Part shown: piece after piece, positions 10,818-20,865 of the stretch
Layout: each line of letters starts with the position of its first letter
How positions within the stretch are numbered: the stretch's first letter is position 1
From: Garcia nutans
Taxonomy: Eukaryota; Streptophyta; Magnoliopsida; Malpighiales; Euphorbiaceae
NCBI GenBank assembly: GCA_947685225.1
Contig: CANTUV010000011.1
Location: 64,902,501-64,966,500, forward strand
Reading direction: 5' to 3'
DNA length: 64,000 nucleotides
Translations under genes and position numbers: made by a program
Notes under the pieces: generated by a model
Told to the model about the DNA's origin: nothing
Seen by the model: the letters and a program-made list of their open reading frames with translations, nothing else
Database searches by the model: none

Positions 10818-11045
10818 TGAACAAGATTGAAACAGACTAACAAAACAATGAATAAAAGAATGAAAGAATCAGTTATGAATATTTTCTCAGAGAGCTTCTT
10901 TGAGAAAGAATGTGTATCGTATATTGTGTTTCTTCCAACCTGTACAAAGAGTATATATACACTTGAATTTGCCAATCAAAACTCATTACACAGATTGATG
11001 AGTTGGACAGCTAAATAAATATTATGTAAATGTATATATTCAATA
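10818..11045 (-). repeat. Copia-1 5' LTR
   Basis: 228 bp, one mismatch to the 3' LTR. It is followed on the plus strand by the AATTT target duplication at 11046-11050. The 63-codon plus-strand frame found in both LTRs is only a by-product of the repeat. Confidence 0.9.
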
Positions 11046-11050
11046 AATTT

Positions 11051-13619
11051 AGTATAGCTCAAACTTTTGGAAACGACGACCACGTTGCTTCCAAGAAACT
11101 GATTTATTTGCCACGTAAACACTTAAATAAAAAAAATGAAAATACAGAAGACTTTTTCAAGTGGAGAAAACAAAATGGACCAATTCTTCGAGGGTTGTCA
11201 TTGTTGGGATTTCACTATAATCCCAATATTGTCCTTACGTTGGACACGTGGCAAGCATGCGATGATATCCCTCCAAAGTGGAGAGTCACAGTGCCCTAGG
11301 GACGGGAGCTTCCCTCCCTTTGCCCTTGGAAGTTTGAACAAGGAAGGGACAATTAGTAGAGGCTTAAGTAACATGATATTTCTTTTCTGTACTTTAACAC
11401 CACGTGTTGGAATTTGTTGTTCAAAATGTTCCAATTTCTTGTTTATTTTTTTAAAGAAATAATCTCGAGATTAATAATAATAATTATTATTGTTATTATT
11501 TGATTATGATTATTATTATTAGATGAATTATAGTTGTACGATATACCACTAAATAGTTTTGAGAGTTTTCATTTTCTCATTTGGAACCTGTACGTAAATT
11601 GTATTTTTTTTGCAATTGCAAAAAATTAAAGCATCAATTAACTTAGAAATCAACAAAATTAAAAATTAAAAATTAAAAACTCAATTAACTTAGAAATCAA
11701 AAACTAGATTAATTTTTTGTGATGAATATGATAAATTTGAATATTTTAATTATAGTTCAAAATATTTCAAATACAAAAAATTAAAGCATCATAGGTTGCT
11801 TAAAAGAAAATTTCTATCTTTTTTTTTCATCATATATGTAATTGCATTTTTTATTTTTTTGTTCCATTAAAAAAAGCACTTTGGCGAAATAAAAATAATG
11901 AGAAAATAAATTGTGAAAGTGACGTTAAAGCGTAGCAACACAAGGGCTTACCAACAACAACAACGATAATAATAATAATAAACTTTAATTTATATTTTAA
12001 ATAATTTTATTTATTTACGTTCCATATATAAGTACAAATTACATAGTTGACAAACATTTATTTTTTTATTATAAATTATATGGAAAGATGAGAATATTTA
12101 AAATTTGAACATCTAACTCTAAGTGTTTGATAAACGTGACTTGATCTTTAATTCATAGTTCGAAAATTAATATTCAAAGTTCAACTTTATTTTTTGTAAT
12201 CTTTTAATTAACAATACAATATTAATATATATTTTTTGTTAGGTCACTTGCATCAGCATAGGGTCAGACAAGTAAGATATAAAACAGGAAAAATCCAAAA
12301 AGTACAATAACTCTGCAATCCGTACACATTGGCATGTACTTTGCCCGTTTGCCTTATAAAACAATGCAAGAAAATGGAAAAAATCAGCGAACCGTTAGAT
12401 GCAAATACATCCAAAAAATGGTGGGCCTCGTTGCCACGTTCACAAATCCTACGGATAACGCTTGCTCAGGCCGTTCCTTCCTATGATCTGGAATATAAAA
12501 CAAAACAAATGGAAAAATAAAAATAAAAACAAAAATAAAGTCAAGTTCTAAACCTGAAAATCCTGAAAATGGGTTTTGCATTTGAAAAGTTACGTCCCTT
12601 CTGTTCTCTTTTTCAAGCTAATATGATCTTCATTTAGATTTGGTTTCCCCACTCCGCGTGCAAGTCTAATAATGGTGTTATCCAATGCACTATTACCATG
12701 AAGTTTCATTTTTTTTTTTAACTTTCTGAATTTTATTTTTTCATTAATTATATATAAAAAAACATATAAAATTTAAACTCGATATCTAAATAAAAATATA
12801 TTCTTAATTTAGATATTAAACATTTTTTTCATAAATTTTATATTTGCATCGAAAATTTAATGATCTGAATTTGACATTGTAATTTAATTTAAAATTTTAA
12901 AATATTAAATTTATGAGTAATTTTTACTTATTTATCAATCATTAATTTTATCTATAATCGATGCATGATAACCTCTTAAATTTAATATTTCAACACTTTA
13001 CATGTAATGAAACTCATATCTTATTATGGGGCAAAAACTTTAATAATTTTCAAAATAAATTACACTCGTCATATTTCAATAATATATATTACAGTAGTTT
13101 TGTCTTGTTGAAGGATTTTTAGATGCTCAACACCATTATTTAAGAGATTTCATTAACATAAAACCAATTATAACAACCATACTGTATATTGGCAAATTTT
13201 TAAGAAATAATAAGTGTAATTTATTAAAACTTTCATAGTCAAACATATCATGTCTCATTAAAAATTAATTATCATGTGTTTAATATATATGAATAAAAAT
13301 TTAAATATTTATAAAAATAAATATTTTATAATATAATTTATCATGTGTAAAAAATTCAATAGGTCCTATTCTTTTTCAAATCCCGCTTTTTAGGAGGGGC
13401 TGCCCATTATAAAAAAAAATAAACATTTATAATATAATTTGTCTGCGTCATTTAATCATTTTCTGTATAATCTTATCCTCCAACTCCATGTGCATTCTTT
13501 TTCAAAACTTTTCTACCCCATTATTGTTAAAGTTGAAAGCAATATCCCCATTATTGTTAAAGTTAAAAGCAATATCTTGCCGCCACTTGAATACTAATTT
13601 ATAATTAATTAATTAATTA
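11051..13619. other. Intergenic DNA between Copia-1 and the nested Copia complex
   Basis: Mostly AT-rich. Two less AT-rich islands stand out. The first (about 11050-11440) contains the G-box ACACGTGGC near 11246 and again a CACGTG-like site near 11401. The second (about 12250-12600) has a TATA-like TTATAAAAC near 12354. Neither island has a convincing open frame. They could be remains of a promoter or of a gene end displaced by transposons. A short duplication of CCCCATTATTGTTAAAGTT lies at 13515-13563. Confidence 0.5.
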
Positions 13620-13624
13620 ATCAA

Positions 13625-13929
13625 TGAAGAGTAAGCTGTAGATGTCAACTAGTACTGCATGGTAAGATTACTGTTCACAATCGCAGGAAAACAGAGCATG
13701 GAGATTTTTGGATGAGTTGGATTGAGTTATTTAGTTTGTTAGACAGTTGTAACAAACTTAGTTAGAGCACGTGAAGTTAGTTTTTAATTGTTTTATGTAT
13801 AAACAATAGAATCTTTAGCTTCTAGATGATTTTTTGTATTGACTTTTACAGAGTAATTCATTTTTGTAATTTTCATATCTCATTGCTCAGTTCATTCTTT
13901 TGTACTTCACAAACTCTTTGCTTTCTTCA
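13625..13929 (+). repeat. Outer Copia 5' LTR
   Basis: Starts TGAAGAG and ends CTTCA, followed by the primer site TAGTATCAAAGC. It matches 32696-33001, for example over GGTAAGATTACTGTTCAC and TAGTTAGAGCACGTGAAG. An alternative start at TGTAGATG (13637) is possible. The start at 13625 was preferred because it gives a perfect ATCAA target duplication. Confidence 0.8.
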
Positions 13930-14129
13930 TAGTATCAAAGCGCTAAGATCCATAGGAATTTCATTCTGAAACTTCAATTCTTGTGTTGCTTAATCACATA
14001 TTGTGATTTTTCTTTTTCCTTTTACTGAAAAATTCCAGTTTCACTTGATTACGCATTGTAATCTTCTTGTTATTGTTCTATTTTTTGTTCTCTTATTTAA
14101 AAAAAAAAAACAATCAAAGCTTAGCAAAA

Positions 14130-14505
14130 ATGGTAGATATGCAAGTTCCTGAGACTTCCGAAGCTGGAGTACGAAGATATCAAAGAAATATTCTAGTCGA
14201 TAATAGTGTGCATGAAACAGAATCAGGAAATTAGAAAAACACAGTTATGTATTTGCATTTTTCAGATTCACCAGGTATGATGTTAGTGACCAATCCATTC
14301 AATGGAAGTAATTTCATGTTGTGGAATAGATCCATTAAGATAGTATTGAGAGCCAAGAATAAGCTTGGTTTTATAGATGGATCTTATATAAAACCAGATA
14401 AAAAATCTGAGTCTTTTGATGAGTGGTGTAGAGCGGATTCAATGGTTATTTCGTGGATCTTAAACGCTGTTTCAAAGGAAATAGTAGAATCATTCATGTA
14501 TACTG
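14130..14505 (+). pseudogene. Outer Copia gag, N-terminal piece
   Basis: Starts MVDMQVPETSEAG, runs through an in-frame TAG near 14233, and continues with NPFNGSNFMLWNRSIKI, LRAKNKLGFIDG and WCRADSMVISWILNAVSKEI. This is the Copia gag N-terminal region and is close to the same segment of Copia-1. It stops at ...FMYT, exactly at the Copia-2 target site TACTG. The next residues (ATSKDLWKEL) are found after 19072. Confidence 0.88.
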
Positions 14506-14655
14506 TAAAAGAATTGAAGAAAGAATGTTTTGATATATTAACAACAGTAGGTGTACATAGTTTAAATACACAAAAGAGTCCCATAAAGAGCGGGATTTAC
14601 AATTATCGTTACAGCTAATATTCTCAACAGATTGGAAACTAATGGTTATCTATTA
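14506..14655 (-). repeat. Copia-2 3' LTR
   Basis: 150 bp, identical to the 5' LTR at 18922-19071. The last codons and the stop of pol (14646-14655) lie inside this LTR. Confidence 0.93.
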
Positions 14656-17600
14656 CGCCCCCGCAAGATGGCAGGTCTGGAAACAATGCCAATCTTGGAC
14701 CGAAGACGTGTAAAATCAGCAGTATGTAGTGCTTTGGTGAGTAAGTCAGCAAGTTGTTCTTTGGAAGGAACATGAGATACACGTAGTTGACCATCTTGTA
14801 CCTGTTTTCGTACAAAATGATAATCAATTGCAATATGTTTCATTCGAGAATGGAAAACAGGATTAGCGGCCACATAAGTGGCTCCTAAATTATCACAGTA
14901 TATCACCGGTACTGCTAAACGATCAAGCTGCAATTCTTTTAACAAATTATGAACCCAAATTATCTCAGCAGTCGCAGAAGCAATAGACCTGTATTCGGCC
15001 TCTGTTGATGAGCGGGCAACCGTTCGTTGCTTTCTAGACGACCAAGCAATAGGATTTTTTCCAAGATGAAGCACATGTGCACTTGTAGAAGTTCGATCAT
15101 CCTTGTTCCCAGCCCAATCCGCATCAGAGTACCCATGAAGAGTATTCGTCGACTTTTTATGAAGGAAAATTCCATAATCAAAGGTACCTGTGAGGTATCG
15201 CAGAAGCCGTTTGAGGGCTGCCCAGTGAGTTTCTTGTGGCTTTGCCGCAAATTGGGATAGCTTGTTAACAACATAAGCTATGTCTGGCCGGGTGAGCAAC
15301 AGATATTGAAGTCCCCCAATGAGGGACCGAAATTTTGTAGCATCTGAAAAATCAGCAGAATCATCGTTGCAAAAAAGAAGCAGATGGAGCAAGTGGAGTC
15401 GAAACAGATTTTGCACCATCCATTTTAACCTTTTCCAGTAATTCGCGAACATAATTGTGTTGAGACAAGAACAAGCCATCAGAAGTTCGTTGAACATCAA
15501 CACCCAAAAAATAATTTAAGTCCCCCAAATCTTTAATAGAGAAAGCCTGGCCAATTAATTTGATGACCTGCTCAATGGCAGCAGCAGTATTTCCAGTGAC
15601 GATAATATCGTCGACATACACAATAATATATATTAAAGTAGTACCACGAGAATGAATGAACAGACATGAATCCGAAACTGATTGAGTGAAGCCAATAGTC
15701 GTAAGAAAAGATCTCAGCTCTTGAAACCAAGCCCTCGGAGCTTGTTTTAAACCGTATAAAGACTTTTCAAGACGGCAGATGTAATTGGGATGTCTGTCAT
15801 CAACAAAACCAGCCGGCTGGTCCATGTAAACAATTTCGGATAACGTTCCATGTAGGAAAGCATTATTAACATCAATTTGACGCAACCCCCACCCTTTAGT
15901 AACTGCAATAGTCAAGATAACCCGGATAGTTGTATGTTTCGCAACTGGAGAAAATGTTTGGTCATAATCAAGACCTGGCCTCTGTGTAAATCCTCTCGCA
16001 ACCAGTCTCGTTTTATAGCGAATTGGAGTCCCATTTGAGTCAGTCTTGACACGAAATAACCACTTGCAAGTCACAACATTAGAAGCTTCAGAGGCTGGTA
16101 CTAGAGTCCATGTGCGTTGGTTAACAAGTGCCCTGTACTCCTCATCCATGGCATGTCGCCACTTAGGATCTTTAAGAGCTTGAGCTACTGTTTTCGGAAC
16201 AGAGGGAGATGGTACTGCTGCCATATATAAACAGAGCCGATTGATAGGCTTAAATATATTGTTCTTGCTTCTTGTAGTCATGGAGTGAGTGTTGGAAACC
16301 TCACCCGATTGAGGAACAGGAAGAGCAGTAGGTAGAGTCTCAGTGGAATTCTGCACTGTATCTGTTATTATCTCAGAAGTATCAGATTGTAAAAATTCAG
16401 GTTGAATACCTGGAGCTTGAGTGTTTTGCAACGGTATATGATCAACTATTGGAGAGAAAGCTTCAGATGGAGTGGGAGTGAGTACCTATTCAGAAGACAC
16501 GGTTGGCAGTATAGTATGTGAAGGAAACCAAGACTCAAACGAAGAAATTTGTGAAGGACCAGACTCTAACTTACTACTGACAGATGGAAAACTATTCTCA
16601 ATAAACTCAACATGACGTGAAAAATAAAGCTTAGAAGTAGCAGGGTCAAAACATTTATACGCACTTTGATTTGAGGAATATCCAAGAAAGATGCATGGGG
16701 TGGATCGTTGTTGAAGTTTATTGGTAGTATACGGCCGTAGCCACGGATAGCAAAGACAACCAAAGGTTTTTAGCTTACCATAATTTGGCGCTGTACCGTG
16801 AAGAGAGGAGAACGGAGATTTATTGGCTAAGACTGGTGTTGGCATCCGGTTGATTAAATATGCTGCAGTTAAAAACGCATATGTCCAGAATTTGATAGGA
16901 AGTTTAGCCATATGGAGTAAAGTAAGTCCTGTTTCAACAACATGTCGATGTCTCCTCTCCGCAATAGCATTATGTTCTGGCGTATGGGGAGGAGTGAAGA
17001 AATGAGATATCCCTTGTTCTTGAAGGTATGATTTTAAAGCAATAAATTGCCCTCCATTATCAGAATAAAAAGAACGAATTTTGTGTTTAAATAAATTTTC
17101 GACCAGATTTTTGAATATAGGAATGATAGTAGAGACCTCAGATTTACGTTTAACAGGATACAACCAGATATATCTTGTGTAATGATCGACTAAAATTAGG
17201 TAATATTTATACCCATCAATTGACTCTACCGGAGTAGGACCCCAAATGTCAGAATAAATAAGCTCTAAAGGAGCAGAACTGGTCATTGAAGATTCATAAA
17301 ATGGCTGTTTGTGCATTTTACTGCACTTACAAGAGTCACAACAAAAATCTGACTCATTATTAGACGCAACAGACAATTTATTGGAAGCAATGATAGAACG
17401 TAAAATAGGTGAGGCTGGATGACCAAGTCGATTGTGCCAGACACGATGAGAAGCAACAGAGGTGACGAAAACAGATGGCTGACGCGAGACCTTGGACAGT
17501 GTAGGCGGCCACTCATAAACTCCATCAGTTGGCTTGCCCTCCGCTAGGATCTCCCCCGTGCAAATATCCTTCACATAAAAAAGAAAGGGAGTAAATGTAA

Positions 17601-18837
17601 CATCAACATGATTATCCCAACAAAAACGATACACAGAAATCAAATTCTTATGTAAACCAGGCACACACAAGACATTCTGCAAAGTTAAAGGCTTATGTGC
17701 AGATGCTAATGGAACAGAACCAGTATGAGTAATAGAGTGATTACTACCATCACCAAGAACTACATTGTCAGAACCATCATATTCGGAATGGAGAGAGAGA
17801 TTCTGAATATCTTGAGTAACATGATGATTGGCACCCGAATCCATAATCCATGACGGTTCAGTAGCAACACAGTTCACCTGAGGTTTGGAATTTTTAGTTC
17901 CAGAACTACTGCTTTCAGATTCAAACAGCTGGGGACATATCTTTTTAAGACGAAAGCATTGGCGAGTGGTGTGATTTGGTCGACCACAAAACTGACAAAT
18001 AATTCCAGAACTGGAATTTTGTGATTTCCAGTTGCTGCCAGAATTTCCAGTCCTGTTGTTCACAGATTGACGATTAGCAGAAGCCCCAAAATTTGCAGAA
18101 GTTTGATTGCGATGACCTTGTTGCAGCTGTCCTCCATTACGATTTGTATAATTAACAGCAATCGGAGCAACAACAGATTGAGTATCACGAGAAATCTGAA
18201 TTTCAAAATCAGTTAATTTCTCATGTAGCTCTTCAAACGAAATTGGAGTGTCACGAGCTCGAATGGCAGCAGCAACCTCCTTGAACTCACTAGGAAGCCC
18301 ATGAAGAACATATAATAGTACCTCAGGCATAGTAATAGTTATTCCAGCAATTCCAAGAACAGAAACGATTGCTTTCACTTTCTGCAGAAATTCATTAACA
18401 GTTGCAGTACCTTTGTTAATTGTAAACAGCGACTCTCGTAAACTCATTATCCGTGCCTGTGACGGTTTAGCATAAGTATTTGCTAGCGTTTTCCATACCT
18501 CATAAGATGTTTTCTGACCAACAACAAAAGGAACAATCTCAGGTGACAAGGATGCAATCAAGGCACTCCGAATTAATTGATCCTGCCTAAGCCAGTAAGG
18601 AATAGCTAACTGAGCAGCAGTAAGAGGATTCTCAACGAATTTCATGAAATCATAGCCAACTAGCAGTGACTCCCATTGAGTATGCCATGACATATAATTA
18701 AGGGAGGTCAGTTTGATTGGTGCTTGAGACGCTGCATTAATGGAGATTATTTGATTCTCCGCAGCAAGAGAAAGAGCAGCACCAGGATGCTGTGTTTGGA
18801 CCGAGGAAGGTGATGGTGGGGTAGAATCATCAGCCAT
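14646..18837 (-). pseudogene. Copia-2 gag-pol, one nonsense codon and one frameshift
   Basis: Reading starts at MADDSTPPSPSSV (18837), just after the primer site. Gag contains LNYMSWHTQWESLLVGYD and a CQFCGRPNHTTRQC zinc knuckle. Protease has WIMDSGANHH, integrase has HNRLGHPAS, DIWGPTPV and YSDNGGQF, reverse transcriptase has YKTRLVARGFTQRPG and an intact YVDD box, and RNase H has GYSDADWAGN. Two breaks are seen. A TAG at 16486-16488 lies between integrase and reverse transcriptase. A one-base slip in a T run near 15370-15378 separates 15361-16485 from 14646-15370. The final stop codon comes from the LTR itself. Everything else is intact, matching the identical LTRs. Confidence 0.92.
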
Positions 18838-18921
18838 GATGAAAAAAAAATAGCAGAGGCGAAACAAAATAGAGAAGAAAGGATCAGAAATAGGCCGTGA
18901 GGCAAGAGCGCTCTGATACCA

Positions 18922-19071
18922 TAAAAGAATTGAAGAAAGAATGTTTTGATATATTAACAACAGTAGGTGTACATAGTTTAAATACACAAAAGAGTCCCAT
19001 AAAGAGCGGGATTTACAATTATCGTTACAGCTAATATTCTCAACAGATTGGAAACTAATGGTTATCTATTA
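18922..19071 (-). repeat. Copia-2 5' LTR
   Basis: 150 bp, identical to 14506-14655. It is bordered inside by the tRNA primer site (GATACCA on the plus strand, ending at 18921) and outside by the TACTG target duplication. Confidence 0.94.
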
Positions 19072-20037
19072 TACTGCTACTTCTAAGGACTTATGGAAAG
19101 AGTTACAGCAGAGGTATATAGAACCAAATGGACCTCAAATTTATCATATTAAGAGGGAAATTGCTTCAATTGCTCAAGAGAATGATACATTGGTGGTGTA
19201 TTTCAATAAACTCAAGAAACTATGGGATGAACCTGACTGTTTGGAACCTGTAACACAATGTTCTTGTGGTTGTACATGCGGTGCAGGAGATAATATGTAA
19301 AGAATAAGTGCTTCAAATAGAATAATGCAGTTACTTATGGGACTTAATGAGTCTTATGAACAGATCAAGAATCAAATTCTCATGATGGAATCAATGCCTA
19401 ATCTGAATAAGGTATATGCTATTGTAGGAAGAGTTGAAAGACAGAAACAAGTTCAAATGACCTACAATAATTCTATAGAAGGAAATGCAATGTTAGCTAG
19501 AGCTAGTACTCAGTTTAGAAATTCTAGAAATTACAAATACCAAGGAAGAAAAAGTGACAGGTTTTGTATTTTTATATACTCCTGGGCATGTCATTGATTC
19601 TTGTTTTTAAAAAAATGGATATCCGGATTGGTTTAAGGAGCAGAGGGCTCAAAGACACAAAGGTGGGCAATATTCATATGCTAATCTTGCAGATTCTCCT
19701 ATAACAGAACATATTGAACATTCACCAACACCACCTGCAATAGATATGAATTCACTCTCTGAGATAATCCAGCGAGAGATCAAGAAGCTACTCAAGGCTA
19801 AAAATATTGCTGAAGATGAAGCTCAATTGGTTAATGCAGTACGCTTCGGAGATTTTGCTGGTATGATGATTTATCATGTACTTAGTTTACTTAATTATGT
19901 GGCTACTGGTTTTTGGATTTTAGATAGAGGAGCTTCGTGTCATATGTGTGCAGACTTAAGATTTTTTACATTTGTTAATCACCTTTCAATAATTTTAGAT
20001 CTTAAATTCTATTGGTTTGCACAAAAAAATCTATGTG
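19072..20037 (+). pseudogene. Outer Copia gag C-terminus and start of protease
   Basis: Continues the gag of 14130-14505 with ATSKDLWKELQQRYIEPN and IKREIASIAQEND. Frame breaks follow (stop near 19298; a second segment 19325-19597 with RIMQLLMGLNESYEQIKNQ). Remains of the zinc-knuckle region and HGYPDWFKEQ-like sequence appear near 19610-19640. The protease entry reads FWILDRGASCHMC, where the usual active-site D-S/T-G is D-R-G. Homology ends near 20030, where the next insertion starts. Confidence 0.85.
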
Positions 20038-20546
20038 CACTAGAGGATCTAGAGAAATAGTCATAAAGGTTATGCCATTATTAAAAATTTGACACCATTT
20101 GCAGTGCATTTAAGCAATGGGTTTTATTGCTGGACTTTTCTTTGAAAATTGACTTTCGTACTTTAGCTTAAATATTATTAAAATCTATTGATGTGACATT
20201 CACTTGGTATTGCTTTGCTTGTCTATACTTTATAAGACAATCCAAAAAATACTATCTGTGGAGCTATTGATTAAAGCTATGGATCTCCAAAATTGTCCAT
20301 GGACTATGATGCTAGATTGGCCATGGACAGGTGGCCAATATTTTTTTCTGTAATTGCTTGTTATTGGTTCCATTAAAAAAAGGAAGAGAAATCTTCAATT
20401 GAAAGAAAAAGCAAATGATGTTTGTTAAAGACATTTTGATATCATTACTTGATTGATCACTAATTCGGTGAGATATTTTGCTTATGATTAGACAATTTTT
20501 TTTTTGTTAATTTCATTATGCTGAATTTGATGTTGCATGTTTATAG

Positions 20547-20865
20547 GATTATAATGGCGAGAATGTTACTGCTAAGAATCTTTATGCAGTACTTCTTGGT
20601 GACAAAAGTGCTGTCACAGGGGGAAGCGGCAAGGTTGCAGATAGCAAGGCCAATGATAGGATCTTCTTGTACTATTCTGATCATGCAGGCCCTGGAGTTC
20701 TTGGTAAGCTAGCAATTTCCTATTTGTTGCGCTTGTCATTTGTGCAGAAGCTAAATGTAGAAGTTCATATGATTTTATTGTAATAATACTGTAGGTATGC
20801 CAAATTTGCCTTTTATCTATGCAATGGATTTTATAGAAGTTCTGAGGAAGAAACATGCGGCTGGC
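20547..20865 (+). pseudogene. Vacuolar processing enzyme (legumain) gene fragment, two exons
   Basis: Exon A (20547-20703) encodes 52 codons beginning DYNGENVTAKNLYAVLLG and ending with RIFLYYSDHAGPGVLG, including the His of the C13 cysteine protease catalytic dyad (SDH). It is bounded by TTTATAG and GTAAGC splice signals. Exon B (20795-20865) continues in phase with MPNLPFIYAMDFIEVLRKKH after an acceptor ACTGTAG. Homology stops abruptly at the AAG of HAAG, before the catalytic-Cys region. Upstream of exon A is intron-like sequence. Vacuolar processing enzymes mature vacuolar proteins and act in cell death; this piece cannot be functional. Intact exons with good splice sites show it is a genomic, not mRNA-derived, copy and not very old. 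Confidence 0.9.

Larger units (their letters stand above)
6134..11045 (-). mobile_element. Copia-1: young, nearly complete Ty1/Copia LTR retrotransposon
   Basis: A 4912-bp element read on the minus strand. The two 228-bp LTRs differ at one base (C or A near 6343/11029). AATTT flanks both sides (6129-6133 and 11046-11050) as a perfect 5-bp target duplication. Going inward from the 5' LTR (high-coordinate end), TGATATCAGAGC is one base from the usual initiator-Met tRNA primer site. The polypurine tract AGGGGGGGA abuts the 3' LTR. One long gag-pol frame fills the interior. Domain order protease, integrase, reverse transcriptase, RNase H is that of Copia. Insertion is recent, but the copy carries two probable disabling changes (see its gag-pol entry). 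Confidence 0.96.
14506..19071 (-). mobile_element. Copia-2: young Copia element with very short identical LTRs
   Basis: A 4566-bp minus-strand element inserted in the gag of the outer Copia. The 150-bp LTRs (14506-14655 and 18922-19071) are identical base for base. TACTG flanks both sides (14501-14505 and 19072-19076). The primer site TGGTATCAGAGC sits directly inside the 5' LTR at 18921, and a G-rich tract (GCGGGGGCG) precedes the 3' LTR. In element orientation the LTR begins TAATAG and ends CTTTTA, so the ends are TA...TA rather than TG...CA. Gag resembles the RE1/Retrofit (Ale-like) type. Despite the young LTRs the coding region has one stop and one frameshift. Confidence 0.95.

Noticed and set aside
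6134..11045. Endogenous pararetrovirus
   Set aside because: Domain order protease-integrase-reverse transcriptase-RNase H with LTRs and a 5-bp duplication is Ty1/Copia, not caulimovirid.
12329..12520. 63-codon plus-strand ORF after a TATA-like motif
   Set aside because: No recognisable family and no supporting exon structure; mentioned only as part of a less AT-rich island.
20547..20865. Functional vacuolar processing enzyme gene
   Set aside because: Only two internal exons are present, truncated before the catalytic Cys region, with no start or end and within a nested insertion.
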